A stretch of 64,000 nucleotides of DNA from Deltaproteobacteria bacterium (lineage in GTDB: Bacteria; UBA10199; DSSB01; JACPFA01), in contig JACPFA010000043.1 of the NCBI GenBank assembly GCA_016183235.1, positions 1-64,000 of the forward strand, written 5' to 3'. Made by a program: the position numbers and the translations under genes. The notes beneath the pieces were generated by a model that saw only the letters and a program-made list of their open reading frames with translations, searched no databases and was not told the origin of the DNA. Numbering within the stretch: position 1 is the stretch's first letter; each line of letters opens with the position of its first letter. Of the stretch, positions 1 to 8,732 are shown piece by piece.

Positions 1-190
1 ACGCGAATATGAGGTTGAAAAGTTCTCGAGGCTCCTTCAGTCCAAATCTCAATCCCTCTGGACGATCGCTTTAGCCTTGACCAAGAGGTCATCCATATGA
101 GGGTCGGCGATGGAGCGCCGGGTCGAAAAAGCTAACTCAACTGCAAAGTCGCCTCACTCTATTTTTAGGTGCAGCAATTTGCAGATTAAT
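1..190. repeat. Partial copy of large palindrome family A
   Basis: The segment GGGTCGGCGATGGAGCGCCG, followed by an AAAGTCGCCTCACTCT-like arm and the flank TTTTTAGGTGCAGCAATTTG, matches the right half of the palindromes at 21067-21286 and 32443-32679. The flank leading into AATTGAAGAA is shared with 34150 and, inverted, with 6930. The matching left arm is not present in the window, so this copy is cut by the window edge or eroded. No gene is seen in bases 1-288. Confidence 0.6.
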
Positions 191-208
191 TGAAGAATAA
201 AATGGAAG

Positions 209-247
209 ATTGCCACGCTCGCCAACGGGGCTCGCTCGCAATGACAG
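209..247. repeat. REP-1 repeat (TCATTGCGAG family), half unit
   Basis: The unit runs from GATTGCCACGCTCGCC to CTCGCTCGCAATGACAG. It is one half of a short inverted-repeat element found at about ten other places here. A nearly identical half unit lies at 34168-34210, also next to a large palindrome. Confidence 0.75.
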
Positions 248-288
248 GGAGCCCTGCTGGGTTCAGAATGACAGTGTTTTATATAATG

Positions 289-1542
289 TCACATTTGGAC
301 GAGGGAGGGGTTTTGGGGGAGGGTAAAATAAAAATTGGACCCATGGCCCTTTTTGGATTCGACCCAAATGCGCCCCCCGTGCAGCTCGACAATTTTTTTA
401 GCAATGGTTAGGCCTAACCCGGTGCCTTCGTAGGCGCGATTCAGTTCCCCATTGGCTTGACGAAAAGATTCAAAAATAAATTGTTGCTCGTGTTCATCCA
501 TACCAATCCCAGAATCCGAGATACAAAATTGCGCCATATCTCCAATTCGTGAAGCAATAATTGTAATCTTACCTTGCAGCGTAAATTTAGCTGCATTTTC
601 CAATAAATTAAAAAATACTAAAGATACTTGTTCTTCATCACCATAAACCTTATTAACCTCGCCTAATTTTATTTCAAAATTAACCTTCTCTTCTTTAAGG
701 GTTGGTTTAAGGTTTTGATGAATATCGCTAATTACTTTTTGCACATCAATGGGTTTAACGATGAGTTTTTGAGTGCCGGCTTGAAACTTGGTGAGGTCAA
801 GAATTTTGTCGACCACTTCTAATAAGTTTTGGCCACTGGCTTGAATCATTTCTAAATAACGTTTTTGGTCACCATTAAGCTCGCCTAAAGATTGCTCTAA
901 CAAAATACCGGTTAGCCCTAAAATACCATGCAAGGGGGTGCGTAATTCGTGGGTAATATTAGAAGTAAATTGCTGTTTCAATTTGGTGATTTCTGCCAAT
1001 TGGGCATTTTGACGGGTGAGTTCTTGATAAAGTAACGCATTATTCACCGAAAGGCTGGCCATAGAGGCCATGGTAGAAAGTAGCTCAAGTAAGGGCTCTG
1101 AATAAGCTTGCCTATTTTCTTTCGGGCCCACATTCATAAGGCCTATCAATTTTGCCTCGGCCCACATGGGGAATACAACTTCGGCCCCAACCCCAGTCAT
1201 CAAACGCAAGCCCGCCGTGCGAATATCGATAAACCTGGGATCGTTAGCCAGGGCGCTTTTTAATAAATACCCCTTTTGTTGGCGCAAAAAAACAATGACC
1301 GAGTCTTGAGCCTTAATTTGACAAACTAGGGGATCACCACCCGCGCTTTCTTGGATCACAAATTGATTGAGTTCGGATTCGTAGAGCAAGATATTGGCTG
1401 CCGAAGCCCCTGCGGTTTGCGTCAAAGAGCGCAGTAAATTTTTAAGTAAGGGTTTTAAATTTTTAATAGAAGCTAATTGTTGAACAAAAGGAGTTAATAA
1501 TTCTTGAAAATCTATCTTTTGGTTTTTGCGCCAAAAAAACAT
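289..1542 (-). CDS. GAF-domain sensor histidine kinase
   Basis: Probable cytoplasmic two-component sensor kinase that autophosphorylates on His and passes phosphate to an unseen response regulator. Counting from the ATG at 1542 (417 aa), residues 30-165 look like a GAF sensory domain. The HisKA box NITHELRTPLHG follows with phospho-acceptor His near 198. The N box (LLENAAKFT, about 313-321), G1 (DSGIGMD, about 343-349) and G2 (GTGLGLTIAKK) form a complete HATPase_c domain. No transmembrane segment is visible. An ATG at 1566 lies inside a REP-1 repeat (GCAATGACA), so 1542 with an upstream AAGAAGG is preferred. No response regulator gene is adjacent, so it is an orphan kinase within this window. 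Confidence 0.85.
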   Translation of the reverse strand: MFFWRKNQKIDFQELLTPFVQQLASIKNLKPLLKNLLRSLTQTAGASAANILLYESELNQFVIQESAGGDPLVCQIKAQDSVIVFLRQQKGYLLKSALANDPRFIDIRTAGLRLMTGVGAEVVFPMWAEAKLIGLMNVGPKENRQAYSEPLLELLSTMASMASLSVNNALLYQELTRQNAQLAEITKLKQQFTSNITHELRTPLHGILGLTGILLEQSLGELNGDQKRYLEMIQASGQNLLEVVDKILDLTKFQAGTQKLIVKPIDVQKVISDIHQNLKPTLKEEKVNFEIKLGEVNKVYGDEEQVSLVFFNLLENAAKFTLQGKITIIASRIGDMAQFCISDSGIGMDEHEQQFIFESFRQANGELNRAYEGTGLGLTIAKKIVELHGGRIWVESKKGHGSNFYFTLPQNPSLVQM

Positions 1543-1558
1543 GACGCATTGTACCTTC

Positions 1559-1757
1559 TTTGTCATTGCGAGGCAAGCAGGACCCTTAGCAACGGCGTCG
1601 ATCTGTCATTGCGAACCTGGGCACCTCTGTCATTGCGAACCCAGAGGTCCTTCGGCAAGCCTCAGGATAAATTCCGCAATCTCCCCTGTTTAAGCGAGGG
1701 GATTGCCACGCCCGTTGGGCTCGCAATGACAGAGGGCCCCGGGTTCGCAATGACAGC
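1559..1757. repeat. Cluster of REP-1 repeats
   Basis: Three forward TCATTGCGA units (near 1562, 1605, 1632) and two inverted GCAATGACAG units (near 1725 and 1748) sit between the kinase start and the next gene. The cluster supplies a false start codon for the kinase and may have removed the 5' end of the following gene. Confidence 0.8.
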
Positions 1758-1857
1758 AATACCCATTGGCCAGTCGCGTCAAAGAGAATTGCCGATTCTC
1801 GCAACAATTTCGTGAATTTACCGAGAAATTCTACGGGGAGTTGGTGATTGAAAACTT

Positions 1858-3345
1858 ATGGGTAATGACTACACAGCATTTAGTTTCTTTTGTTCGGCGC
1901 AGGCAGGCATTTACGCCAATATTGCCGATCAACAAGTGGGGCTTAGTGGAAAGGTGGGAACAGATGCGATTTGTATTATTCCTCCTGGTTTAACAACCAC
2001 TACTCTCGATTTATTGCTCCGTTATGGTACAACGATTCTCCCCAAAGATCTGGGCAGCAACACCACTTTAGAACAACAGTTTCTGGTTTTTACAGCTGGG
2101 CTGAATAACTTTCACAGGATCTTTGAAAAAAATGGCCATTCCCTTTATACCGCAGATGGGCTTGGGTTTAATGTGCGTTGGTCGATTCCACGTTTGAAAA
2201 ACGATGCTCAAGAAGACCCTAAACAGCAAGAAGAGATTTGTAAAAAATATGCCAAATTTAATCACTCTGCCGTTGAAGATTGCGAAAACCAGCCCACCCC
2301 TGAAACAGAAGACTTTGGAATTTCAGGAGAAACCGAAGTCAGTTTTCCGGTTACTCTTTCTTTAACCCCCATCGGCTGGTGGCTTCCTTATTGGAAGGCT
2401 ATTGAGGGAAGCCTTGATTTTTCCCTAAGCCTTTATGCCGACCTTGACTTAACCAAGCTTGGGTCCTCATGGCGAGCCGAAGAACAAATGACCACTGATT
2501 TTGGGTTTGCAGTTACGGCTAAATATCATTTTGGAGATACCATTAAGCTTGCTCCTTTCAGAATCGATAAAGACTTAAGTGTAATTGGAGATTTGCTCTC
2601 GTTAGGGGTAGTTAGTGTTTTTGCGGCACCAGCAGCGAGGGAACGGCTTGCGGCAGGGATTGCTCAAAATATTGGTGCCAAGTCAGGGGAAGTGCCACGA
2701 AATCAGGCCGAGGCGATTCAAACTAGTGCCCATGCCAATAGTGCAGTTGGAGTTGTGGCAGCAGAAACAGGTGGTTTAATTTTGGGTGTTGTAGCAGCCA
2801 CTTCTCGTAATGATGTTGTTGGGTACGGCGCTGTGGGTGTGGGAATAGTTGATGCGGGCATCTTACTGGCAGATGATCGTTATGGTGCAGCAGGTTTACC
2901 CATGTTAACCGGACCTTTGGCTGGATTGGCCTATCGTTTGGATGATCGATTGTTAGAAGATAATTGGTTATTCCCTTCAGCCGTACTGGCATTAGAAGTA
3001 GCAAATCTTGGGGTGGCCTTGGGAAATTTGTCGGATGAAAGCGACAGCTTGCCAGCCGCAGAAAGAAGCAGGTCATTCCGTACCATGGCCCTAATGGATG
3101 CCAATGTGTTGCCTTATTTCTTATTACGATATGATGGTATACGTTATGCAGCCCCCGCTGGCCCTCTTATTTCAATGGCCATTGCTTGTAGTGAAGAAGA
3201 TTGGGCCATGTGTGGAATTTCAGTAGGTAACACGATCATTATTGGTTCACTAACCGCTTTCACGGATGGAGATATACCCTTAGTTGTAGCTCCTACTATT
3301 CATGAAAATGGGGCGCCAGGATTGGTGGCAGGAGGGAGGTTCTGA
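1858..3345 (+). CDS. Envelope protein of unknown function, possibly 5'-truncated
   Basis: Not recognised. The 495-aa product starts with a short stretch ending SFFCSAQA, which resembles the end of a signal peptide, followed by a beta-rich region (about 18-235) like an outer-membrane or periplasmic protein. Residues 240-480 are Ala/Gly-rich and hydrophobic with several possible membrane segments. An in-frame TGA at 1849-1851 excludes an earlier start, so the usual n-region and hydrophobic core of a signal peptide are missing. The REP cluster just upstream may have disrupted them. The stop codon overlaps the next gene's ATG by one base, which suggests translational coupling to the lipoprotein. 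The gene could also be intact with an unusual N-terminus. Confidence 0.6.
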   Translation: MGNDYTAFSFFCSAQAGIYANIADQQVGLSGKVGTDAICIIPPGLTTTTLDLLLRYGTTILPKDLGSNTTLEQQFLVFTAGLNNFHRIFEKNGHSLYTADGLGFNVRWSIPRLKNDAQEDPKQQEEICKKYAKFNHSAVEDCENQPTPETEDFGISGETEVSFPVTLSLTPIGWWLPYWKAIEGSLDFSLSLYADLDLTKLGSSWRAEEQMTTDFGFAVTAKYHFGDTIKLAPFRIDKDLSVIGDLLSLGVVSVFAAPAARERLAAGIAQNIGAKSGEVPRNQAEAIQTSAHANSAVGVVAAETGGLILGVVAATSRNDVVGYGAVGVGIVDAGILLADDRYGAAGLPMLTGPLAGLAYRLDDRLLEDNWLFPSAVLALEVANLGVALGNLSDESDSLPAAERSRSFRTMALMDANVLPYFLLRYDGIRYAAPAGPLISMAIACSEEDWAMCGISVGNTIIIGSLTAFTDGDIPLVVAPTIHENGAPGLVAGGRF

Positions 3346-6300
3346 TGAAACCTTTTAGCCGTTATTTTATTTTTAGTTTTTTTGTTTTGACGCTGGTGGC
3401 CTGCGGACAGGCAGAAAATGACGCTATTGATTTTACGGTTCAAGACAATAAGCAAAATCAAATCAGCCCTGCAACCACGATTGAAGACACGGTTACTGCT
3501 GAACCTACTACAAGTCCTCAAGTTCCCGTATCACCAACACCACCATCGACAACCCCTACTCCCACTCCAACTTCTACCGAGAAACCCAAGGCACCCAAGC
3601 CACCGATGAATTTAAAAATTCCCCAAATTCGTCCTCACATGGAGCGCTTTGTTCCTAAAAAAGGTTTCTTTTATAATTTTTATGCTGAGTTGATCCCGGC
3701 CCCTAATCAAGAAATTCTTAAATCAAACCATGCGGGGGATTGCAGTCACTTTCCTAATGGCTACGAAACTCATCCTGAGCTAGCTGATTTTGGAGTTTGC
3801 ATCAGCAGCCCACTACCTGAACAAGAGTATGCCGAAAATATTACCAACCTAAAAGTAGAAGGTAAAATTCACGGCGAGGTTCTTTCAGACCTGCAAGTTC
3901 GGGTGCAAAATTTATTAATTGATTCACAAATTTTTGTGAAAAATTTTGATGAAGTAACCTACTCCCCTAGTTCAGGAAATTTTTCAGCCCAGTTTAGTTT
4001 GGCTGAAGCAGGTACCTATGCCATTACGGTAACCGCCACTCAATTCGCCGAAGATGTCATCGCCGATCCTGAACCCAAGACCGTCATCAATACCCTATTT
4101 GTGCACCGAGTTACCCCGCCTGAATTTACGATCTTAAGCCCAGAAGACGGGGCAAAACTTCACTCTCAAATCCCTGTGCCCATTCAAGTTAAGGTCACCT
4201 ATCCAAAAACTATGGGGCTGCCTCAATCTGAAATTTATGTGAATAATCAATTACAAGATGGATCTTTAGGAGTGCCTAACGGCCAAGGGTTAATGAACGG
4301 CCAGGTGTTTTTGCCCCATGGCATGAGTAATATTAAAATTGTGCTTAAAAATAAAGGCGGAAAAATCGAGAAAAAGATTTCTGTCTACAATGATTTAAAG
4401 GGGCCAACTCTCACCCCCTTAAAGGGCTGCTTCAATCATTATTATATGAATGAAAATTCAGAACCTATCGAGGTAGATTTTCAATTAAAAGTTACCGATG
4501 ATGCGCCCGATACTTATCAAATTGTTGCTGCAGTCAATGGCACAGAAAAACCCAATTCTATTTGTCGTTGGGTTAACAATAACACACACGTGCAATGCGA
4601 TGTGCCTTTGAAAAAGCCCGGCATGAACATTGTGGCTTTTAAAATTAAAGATTCAGCCGGTAACGAAAGTGAATACACCAAGGCCTGCGCTCTCATTCAA
4701 GAAACAAAGCCCATCAAGGCAGCCTTAGAAAATAATACCATGGCCTTTACTAACGATGCACTGCAACTTAGTTTAACGACCCAATTCATCACCAAAGATA
4801 TCACCGAGGTGTTAGGAAACTACGTCAATTCCCAAGATTTTCGAAAAAACTTTCACAAACTTTTAGGAAAAGATCTCCCCTCCATTGGTATTTACCCTTA
4901 TTCCAAGGGCAACACTTCAATTGACATTGACCCGGAAACCCTTGATCTTGGCACCATCGATGTTTCTACCGAGTTTGATGTTGATAAAAAAACTTTTAAA
5001 GCCACGCTCGATATTAACAAACTCAAAGGCAAAATGGCCTTAACCACTTTTTATGTCAAAATGTATGAAGACTCGGATTGGCCCGATTTAGACGAGTGTG
5101 GGCATCCTATCCCTTTGAGCAAAGCGGGCACGCCGATGTATTTACCAGGCGACCCCAACAAAAGAGACCAAGATAATATTTGCGAACTCAACTGGGACCC
5201 TGATTTTGCAGGGAACCACTGCGACTACAAACTCAGCGGGGCTAACAAAGCCGAGGTTAACAAACAGTGTTTTCTCAAGCTCATCGACAAACAAAAAACT
5301 CACCTGATTTTAAATTTTAATCATTTGGTGATTCCTCTTACCATCAAATTTAAATTGAGTGATGCTCAACCCAAAATCCAAGTTGAAATTACTAGGGCAT
5401 CTGTTGCCGACAATATCGTGGCAACACCCAAAGATAGTTTTATTAAAGCCGACCCAGATTATAATGGCGGGCCTATTTTTGATGATCCCTTCACTCAGCT
5501 CATCGATATCCGCGAAGAATTTTTAAAAAGCATTGTTGACATGCTCACCAAAGACACCCCTTTTCAAATCAATTCCTTTTTGAAAAAACCCATCTTTGTT
5601 GAACAAAAAGTTAAAATCTTAGGCCAAGAAAATACGATTCGCGTAGGGGTTGATTTAGCCAATACCCGGCTCGCTCTTTTTAAGGGTAGTAACGATAAAG
5701 GCCGTATTGGCTTGTCGTTGGCCCTAGCTAGTTCGGGCACGGCCAGCTACCTCAACAATTTTATTAAAGACGCTGAAAATCGTGCCAAGGCCAATCAAGA
5801 TCCTGCTATCCAATTTTTGGATCCGAACGGCACACCCTTTAATGCCAACACCATGGGCCCCTTTGTGTTAAGCCATAGTACCAACCCCACTTTTGGGCAA
5901 TTGTTGAGCGGAAAGAGCCCCATTTTGGCCACGGGTCTTAGTGAGAATGGTATCAACCAAATTTTATTTGGCATTATTACGAGCGGCTTATTAGACATTC
6001 CCTTTGGGCCAAAATTGATTGAAGAAAATGGGCTTGAATTACCTCCGATATTACAACCCAATGCGGGGTCTCTGTTGGGTTCGGATTTTCGCCGCTCTAA
6101 TCATACTTTGATTGTCGATGATACGACGGTGTTTACAGATATTACACCTACTTATGCCCTACCCATCACGGTTCGGCTGGTTTCAGCTAATGATTTACCT
6201 GCCGATGCTAAATTGAAAACTATCGAGGGCTTAGATGCTATTTTAGAAATTGGCGTGGGCGAATTAAACTTGCCTATGTTTGAAGCCGACCCTACGGGCC

Positions 6301-6854
6301 ATCTCATTTCTCAACCCGGTGGCAGTTGTGAACCTAATAATAGCCCCAGTGATAGTGACTGCATACCATTGGTAAAAATGCGCCTCCATGCACTCATTTA
6401 TGGTGGGGTGCAGTTAATGAATACGGCCGATTCTCCTTCGGGAAAATTAGGTTTGGTGGATGCAAGCAAACAGCCCCTGACCTTCATGATTACCTTTGAC
6501 AATATTGCGAGCCGAGTTGATGTGGCGGTGGTACCCGGCACCAACACGTTTTCGAATCGCAGTGACCATGAAGTCGCTGACAAACTAGAAAATCTCATTC
6601 GGGCGGCTTTGAAAGAAAAACGCTATGAAGAAGAAACTCAAGAATTTGAAGGCGGCTTTTCACCTTTGGAAATTCCCTTCAGCCCGCTGTTGTTTGACAA
6701 AAATCAAAGTACGATCTTAAATGGCAATGCTGATACATTGGGTGACTTGCTTGAGAACACGGGCATTACTTCGCTTGAACTGCAAAATATAATTATTAGC
6801 CCTGACCTCGACACCGGGATGCTGAAGTTCTACCTTGACCCGGTGATTAACTAA
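3345..6854 (+). CDS. Large lipoprotein with Pro/Thr linker and Ig-like domains
   Basis: The N-terminus has a basic start, a hydrophobic core and a lipobox (LVAC, Cys about 20), so a lipid-anchored envelope protein of 1169 aa is expected. A Pro/Thr/Ser-rich linker spans about residues 55-90. Beta-rich segments follow, including a stretch opening FTILSPEDGAKL (about 260) typical of bacterial Ig-like or cadherin-like repeats. Paired Cys residues are scattered through the middle. The C-terminal half, with repeated NGxADTLGD-like and beta-strand-rich text, has no motif I recognise. The start overlaps the previous stop by one base, so the two products probably act together at the outer membrane. 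Function unknown; adhesin or surface scaffold is only a guess. Confidence 0.75.
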   Translation: MKPFSRYFIFSFFVLTLVACGQAENDAIDFTVQDNKQNQISPATTIEDTVTAEPTTSPQVPVSPTPPSTTPTPTPTSTEKPKAPKPPMNLKIPQIRPHMERFVPKKGFFYNFYAELIPAPNQEILKSNHAGDCSHFPNGYETHPELADFGVCISSPLPEQEYAENITNLKVEGKIHGEVLSDLQVRVQNLLIDSQIFVKNFDEVTYSPSSGNFSAQFSLAEAGTYAITVTATQFAEDVIADPEPKTVINTLFVHRVTPPEFTILSPEDGAKLHSQIPVPIQVKVTYPKTMGLPQSEIYVNNQLQDGSLGVPNGQGLMNGQVFLPHGMSNIKIVLKNKGGKIEKKISVYNDLKGPTLTPLKGCFNHYYMNENSEPIEVDFQLKVTDDAPDTYQIVAAVNGTEKPNSICRWVNNNTHVQCDVPLKKPGMNIVAFKIKDSAGNESEYTKACALIQETKPIKAALENNTMAFTNDALQLSLTTQFITKDITEVLGNYVNSQDFRKNFHKLLGKDLPSIGIYPYSKGNTSIDIDPETLDLGTIDVSTEFDVDKKTFKATLDINKLKGKMALTTFYVKMYEDSDWPDLDECGHPIPLSKAGTPMYLPGDPNKRDQDNICELNWDPDFAGNHCDYKLSGANKAEVNKQCFLKLIDKQKTHLILNFNHLVIPLTIKFKLSDAQPKIQVEITRASVADNIVATPKDSFIKADPDYNGGPIFDDPFTQLIDIREEFLKSIVDMLTKDTPFQINSFLKKPIFVEQKVKILGQENTIRVGVDLANTRLALFKGSNDKGRIGLSLALASSGTASYLNNFIKDAENRAKANQDPAIQFLDPNGTPFNANTMGPFVLSHSTNPTFGQLLSGKSPILATGLSENGINQILFGIITSGLLDIPFGPKLIEENGLELPPILQPNAGSLLGSDFRRSNHTLIVDDTTVFTDITPTYALPITVRLVSANDLPADAKLKTIEGLDAILEIGVGELNLPMFEADPTGHLISQPGGSCEPNNSPSDSDCIPLVKMRLHALIYGGVQLMNTADSPSGKLGLVDASKQPLTFMITFDNIASRVDVAVVPGTNTFSNRSDHEVADKLENLIRAALKEKRYEEETQEFEGGFSPLEIPFSPLLFDKNQSTILNGNADTLGDLLENTGITSLELQNIIISPDLDTGMLKFYLDPVIN

Positions 6855-6870
6855 CGGGAAAGAATCCACC

Positions 6871-6912
6871 TGTCATTGCGAGCAAGCACCGTTTGCGAGC
6901 GTGGCAATCTTC
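6871..6912. repeat. REP-1 repeat
   Basis: CTGTCATTGCGAGCAAGCAC followed by a CGAGCGTGGCAATCTT arm. It lies directly after the lipoprotein stop and abuts the large palindrome at 6951-7093, the same pairing seen at 205-250 and 34108-34210. Confidence 0.75.
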
Positions 6913-6929
6913 TTTTTCATTCTTCAATT

Positions 6930-7115
6930 CATCTACATATTGCCGCACCTAAAAAGGACGGCACTCCCTTGACGGGGCACGCCAGCCCCCTTCAGACGCC
7001 AGGGGGCTGCCTCGGTTCTCGGCAAACATGATCACAGGCTTCAAAGGAAAGTTTGCCTCCGAATGGCCCCGTCAAGGGAGTTCCGTCCTTTTTCTATTCC
7101 TCAAATATTTTAGGC
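6930..7115. repeat. Large palindrome, family A copy
   Basis: The 28-bp arms at 6951-6978 and 7066-7093 match with one mismatch, and an internal hairpin (AGCCCCC ... GGGGGCT) lies near 6984-7008. The flanks TTCAATTCATCTACATATTG and CTCAAATATTT are shared with the palindrome at 21067-21286, although the arms are entirely different. This accounts for the gene-free stretch 6855-7175. Confidence 0.85.
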
Positions 7116-7129
7116 CTGACTTTTTCCTA

Positions 7130-7168
7130 TTGATAACCTAGGTAAATTCCTATACTATATCATAGGAA
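7130..7168 (+). promoter_or_regulatory. Probable vapBC promoter and operator
   Basis: TTGATA (7130-7135) and TATACT (7151-7156) are spaced by 15 bp. The inverted repeat TTCCTAT ... ATAGGAA (7147-7153 / 7162-7168) overlaps the -10 and the AGGAAAG ribosome site before the ATG at 7176. That is the expected arrangement for an autorepressed toxin-antitoxin operon. No binding data. Confidence 0.45.
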
Positions 7169-7175
7169 AGAACCT

Positions 7176-7418
7176 ATGGAATCGCTTAAACAAGCTAATT
7201 TTTTAATCCCCGAAACTGTTTTGAAAGAATTGCGCACCCTTGTGCCACGTGGGGAACAAAGCCGCGTTGTTTCAGATGCCTTGCTTCACGAGCTTAAAAG
7301 GAGAAAATTAAAAAAGGCCATCCAAGGTAGTTTTGGGGCATGGAAATCTCGCAAAGATTTAGGATCCACCCGTTCCTATATACGAAAACTTAGAAAAGAA
7401 CGTTCAGGGAACCTCTAA
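7176..7418 (+). CDS. Antitoxin, ribbon-helix-helix type (VapB-like)
   Basis: An 80-aa protein with an N-terminal strand (ANFLIPETVL) and two helices (KELRTLV, SRVVSDALLHELKRRK) typical of ribbon-helix-helix DNA-binding antitoxins, then a basic C-terminal tail that would bind the toxin. It is paired with the PIN toxin 131 bp downstream. The last residues (GNL and stop) are encoded by the terminal arm GGAACCTCTAAAA of a palindrome that starts inside the gene, so the native C-terminus was probably altered when the palindrome arose. The operator-like inverted repeat upstream suggests autoregulation. Confidence 0.75.
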   Translation: MESLKQANFLIPETVLKELRTLVPRGEQSRVVSDALLHELKRRKLKKAIQGSFGAWKSRKDLGSTRSYIRKLRKERSGNL

Positions 7419-7530
7419 AAACGACCCATCTGCGGCGTTGCCCGCAAAGCCACGATCCTCACGTATTTCCATATACGCTCCGGTCGCGTCTTCGCGGGCG
7501 CCTTGCATCTGGGCCCTTTTTAGAGGTTCC
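7408..7530. repeat. Palindromic element splitting vapB from vapC
   Basis: Termini GGAACCTCTAAAAA (7408-7421) and TTTTTAGAGGTTCC (7517-7530) are perfect inverted repeats. The interior continues as an imperfect hairpin (GACCCATCTGCGGCG versus CGCCTTGCATCTGGGCCC). The left terminus provides the stop codon of the antitoxin. The architecture resembles GGTTCC-ended palindromes known in other proteobacteria (recalled from general knowledge, not searched). Confidence 0.8.
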
Positions 7531-7549
7531 TCCAAATCCAGGTTATTAT

Positions 7550-7939
7550 ATGGCACTTCAAAAAATTCTTGTTGATACCGATGTGCTTATCGATTTCTTA
7601 CGAAAAAAAGAAAAGGCTAAAATTCTATTAGAAAAGGCAAGCACTGCGGGGGAGCTTTATATTTCTGTTATCAACCTAGCAGAAATTCTTGCTGGCATGA
7701 AACCTCATGAAAAAGAAAAAACTGAGGCCTTTATTTCTGGATTTAATCTTATCGAGATCAACGAAGCTATTGCGCGCCATGCAGGGGAATTACGCAATCA
7801 ATATAAACAAATTGGCCTTGCTGACTGCTTAATCGCTGCCACAGCCTTAAAAGAAGATTGCCTACTACTTACTTTTAACTATAAAGATTATCGCTTTAAG
7901 AAATTACGGTTTGCCAACTATAGTATTTTAACTTTTTGA
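7550..7939 (+). CDS. vapC: PIN-domain ribonuclease toxin (VapC)
   Basis: A 129-aa PIN-domain protein. The acidic metal-binding residues of the family are visible: Asp9 in LVDTDVLIDFL, Glu45 in NLAEILAG, Asp92 in LADCLIAATA, and the LLTFNYKDY motif (Asn110/Asp113). VapC toxins are Mg-dependent RNases that cleave tRNA or rRNA and are held inactive by their antitoxin. The 131-bp palindrome between vapB and this gene breaks the usual overlap, so coupling is lost and the toxin may be read from the vapB transcript through a long hairpin. The ribosome site before the ATG is weak. The stop lies at the edge of another inverted repeat (7922-8051). Confidence 0.88.
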   Translation: MALQKILVDTDVLIDFLRKKEKAKILLEKASTAGELYISVINLAEILAGMKPHEKEKTEAFISGFNLIEINEAIARHAGELRNQYKQIGLADCLIAATALKEDCLLLTFNYKDYRFKKLRFANYSILTF

Positions 7940-8051
7940 TAGTACGTTTTCTGTCATCCTCGCGAAGGCGGGGATCCAGTTCTGTAAGCGGGGTTAAGCA
8001 CTGGATCCCCGCCTTCGCGGGGATGACAGCCTATTTAAAAGTTAAAACACT
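7922..8051. repeat. REP-2 pair nested in a gene-end palindrome
   Basis: The inner inverted pair TCATCCTCGCGAAGGCGGGG / CCCCGCCTTCGCGGGGATGA (about 7952-8030) is the widespread 'GTCATCC..GGATCCAG' repeat. Outside it, AGTATTTTAACTTTT (7922-7936, the end of vapC) is inverted with AAAAGTTAAAACACT (8037-8051). The structure could also act as a terminator for both flanking convergent genes. Confidence 0.75.
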
Positions 8052-8103
8052 GTAATAACTTGATAGCCCTCACCTTCGTAACCTCATGCCAATTATTAGC
8101 TCA

Positions 8104-8358
8104 TCATCTCCCCTGGCTGTGCATTCCCAGAGATTGTGCTAACAGCATTTTCATGTAGCTCTGATAAGGGACGTCTCTTTTGTTTGCCTGTATCTTCAAC
8201 TCATTGAGGAGAGACAATGGCATTCTCAAATTGACCGTTACCGTAGAAGCCTTTAATTCAGGCATGTCGGGGGCCTTTTGCATTTTGGTGAGATCGAGAT
8301 GTTTTGTACTATTCGAAGGTTCCAACGGAACAAATTTATCTTTTATTTTGTTCTTCAT
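8104..8358 (-). CDS. BrnA-like antitoxin (ribbon-helix-helix)
   Basis: An 84-aa protein with a variable N-terminal half and a C-terminal ribbon-helix-helix unit: strand VTVNLRMPLSLLNELK, then helix and SYMKMLLAQSLG. BrnA antitoxins neutralise BrnT by binding it and repress the operon through this fold. It is the second gene of a minus-strand pair, overlapping the toxin gene by 23 bp. Toxin-first order is typical of brnTA. The family assignment relies on the partner as well as the fold. Confidence 0.75.
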   Translation of the reverse strand: MKNKIKDKFVPLEPSNSTKHLDLTKMQKAPDMPELKASTVTVNLRMPLSLLNELKIQANKRDVPYQSYMKMLLAQSLGMHSQGR

Positions 8359-8647
8359 AAATTTTTCTTTCCTTTCGGTTCATCGGCCTGGCAGAAATGA
8401 TTCGTATGAATTCCCCCCTTAGAGTAAAACTAATAGTCAAACATCGTCCGGCATTGTTTCTTCCAAAAGCTGTCATTCTTGGTTCACTTCTAGAATGAAT
8501 AGGATCCTCCAATAACAGCAAGGGTTGATTAAAGAATATTTGTTCGGCCTCCTCACAGCTCACTTGGTGCTTATGCTGACTCTTTTGAGCATTACCAGAA
8601 TCCCATTGAAACCCTTGAGCTTTTCCTGTCCTCTCTTGCCATTTCAT
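8336..8647 (-). CDS. brnT: BrnT-like ribonuclease toxin
   Basis: A 103-aa protein from the ATG at 8647 (MKWQERTG); an in-frame extension to 8674 is possible but unlikely. It has the DUF497/BrnT signature: an opening FQWDSGNAQKSQHKHQVS, then SCEEAEQIF, a beta-hairpin core with R and GR residues, and the C-terminal IRIISARPMNRKERKIYEE. BrnT is a RelE-fold ribonuclease that blocks growth when unbound; the SARPMNRKERK tail carries its conserved basic catalytic residues. The gene starts 86 bp from polA on the opposite strand, so the intergenic region holds divergent promoters. Confidence 0.85.
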   Translation of the reverse strand: MKWQERTGKAQGFQWDSGNAQKSQHKHQVSCEEAEQIFFNQPLLLLEDPIHSRSEPRMTAFGRNNAGRCLTISFTLRGEFIRIISARPMNRKERKIYEEQNKR

Positions 8648-8732
8648 TGTATTGTATGATACAATACGCTGCAATGATCGTCAAGATCATTTTTTTTTGA
8701 CTTTTTCAAAAAATAGACCCATAGCTTCCACA

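Noticed and set aside
1504-1815. Plus-strand frame across the REP cluster before the envelope gene
   Set aside because: Low-complexity repeat translation overlapping the kinase 5' end; no homology-like features.
7950-8035. CRISPR-like repeats from recurring GGATCC/TCATCC units
   Set aside because: Units are inverted pairs, not regularly spaced direct repeats with spacers, and no cas genes are present.
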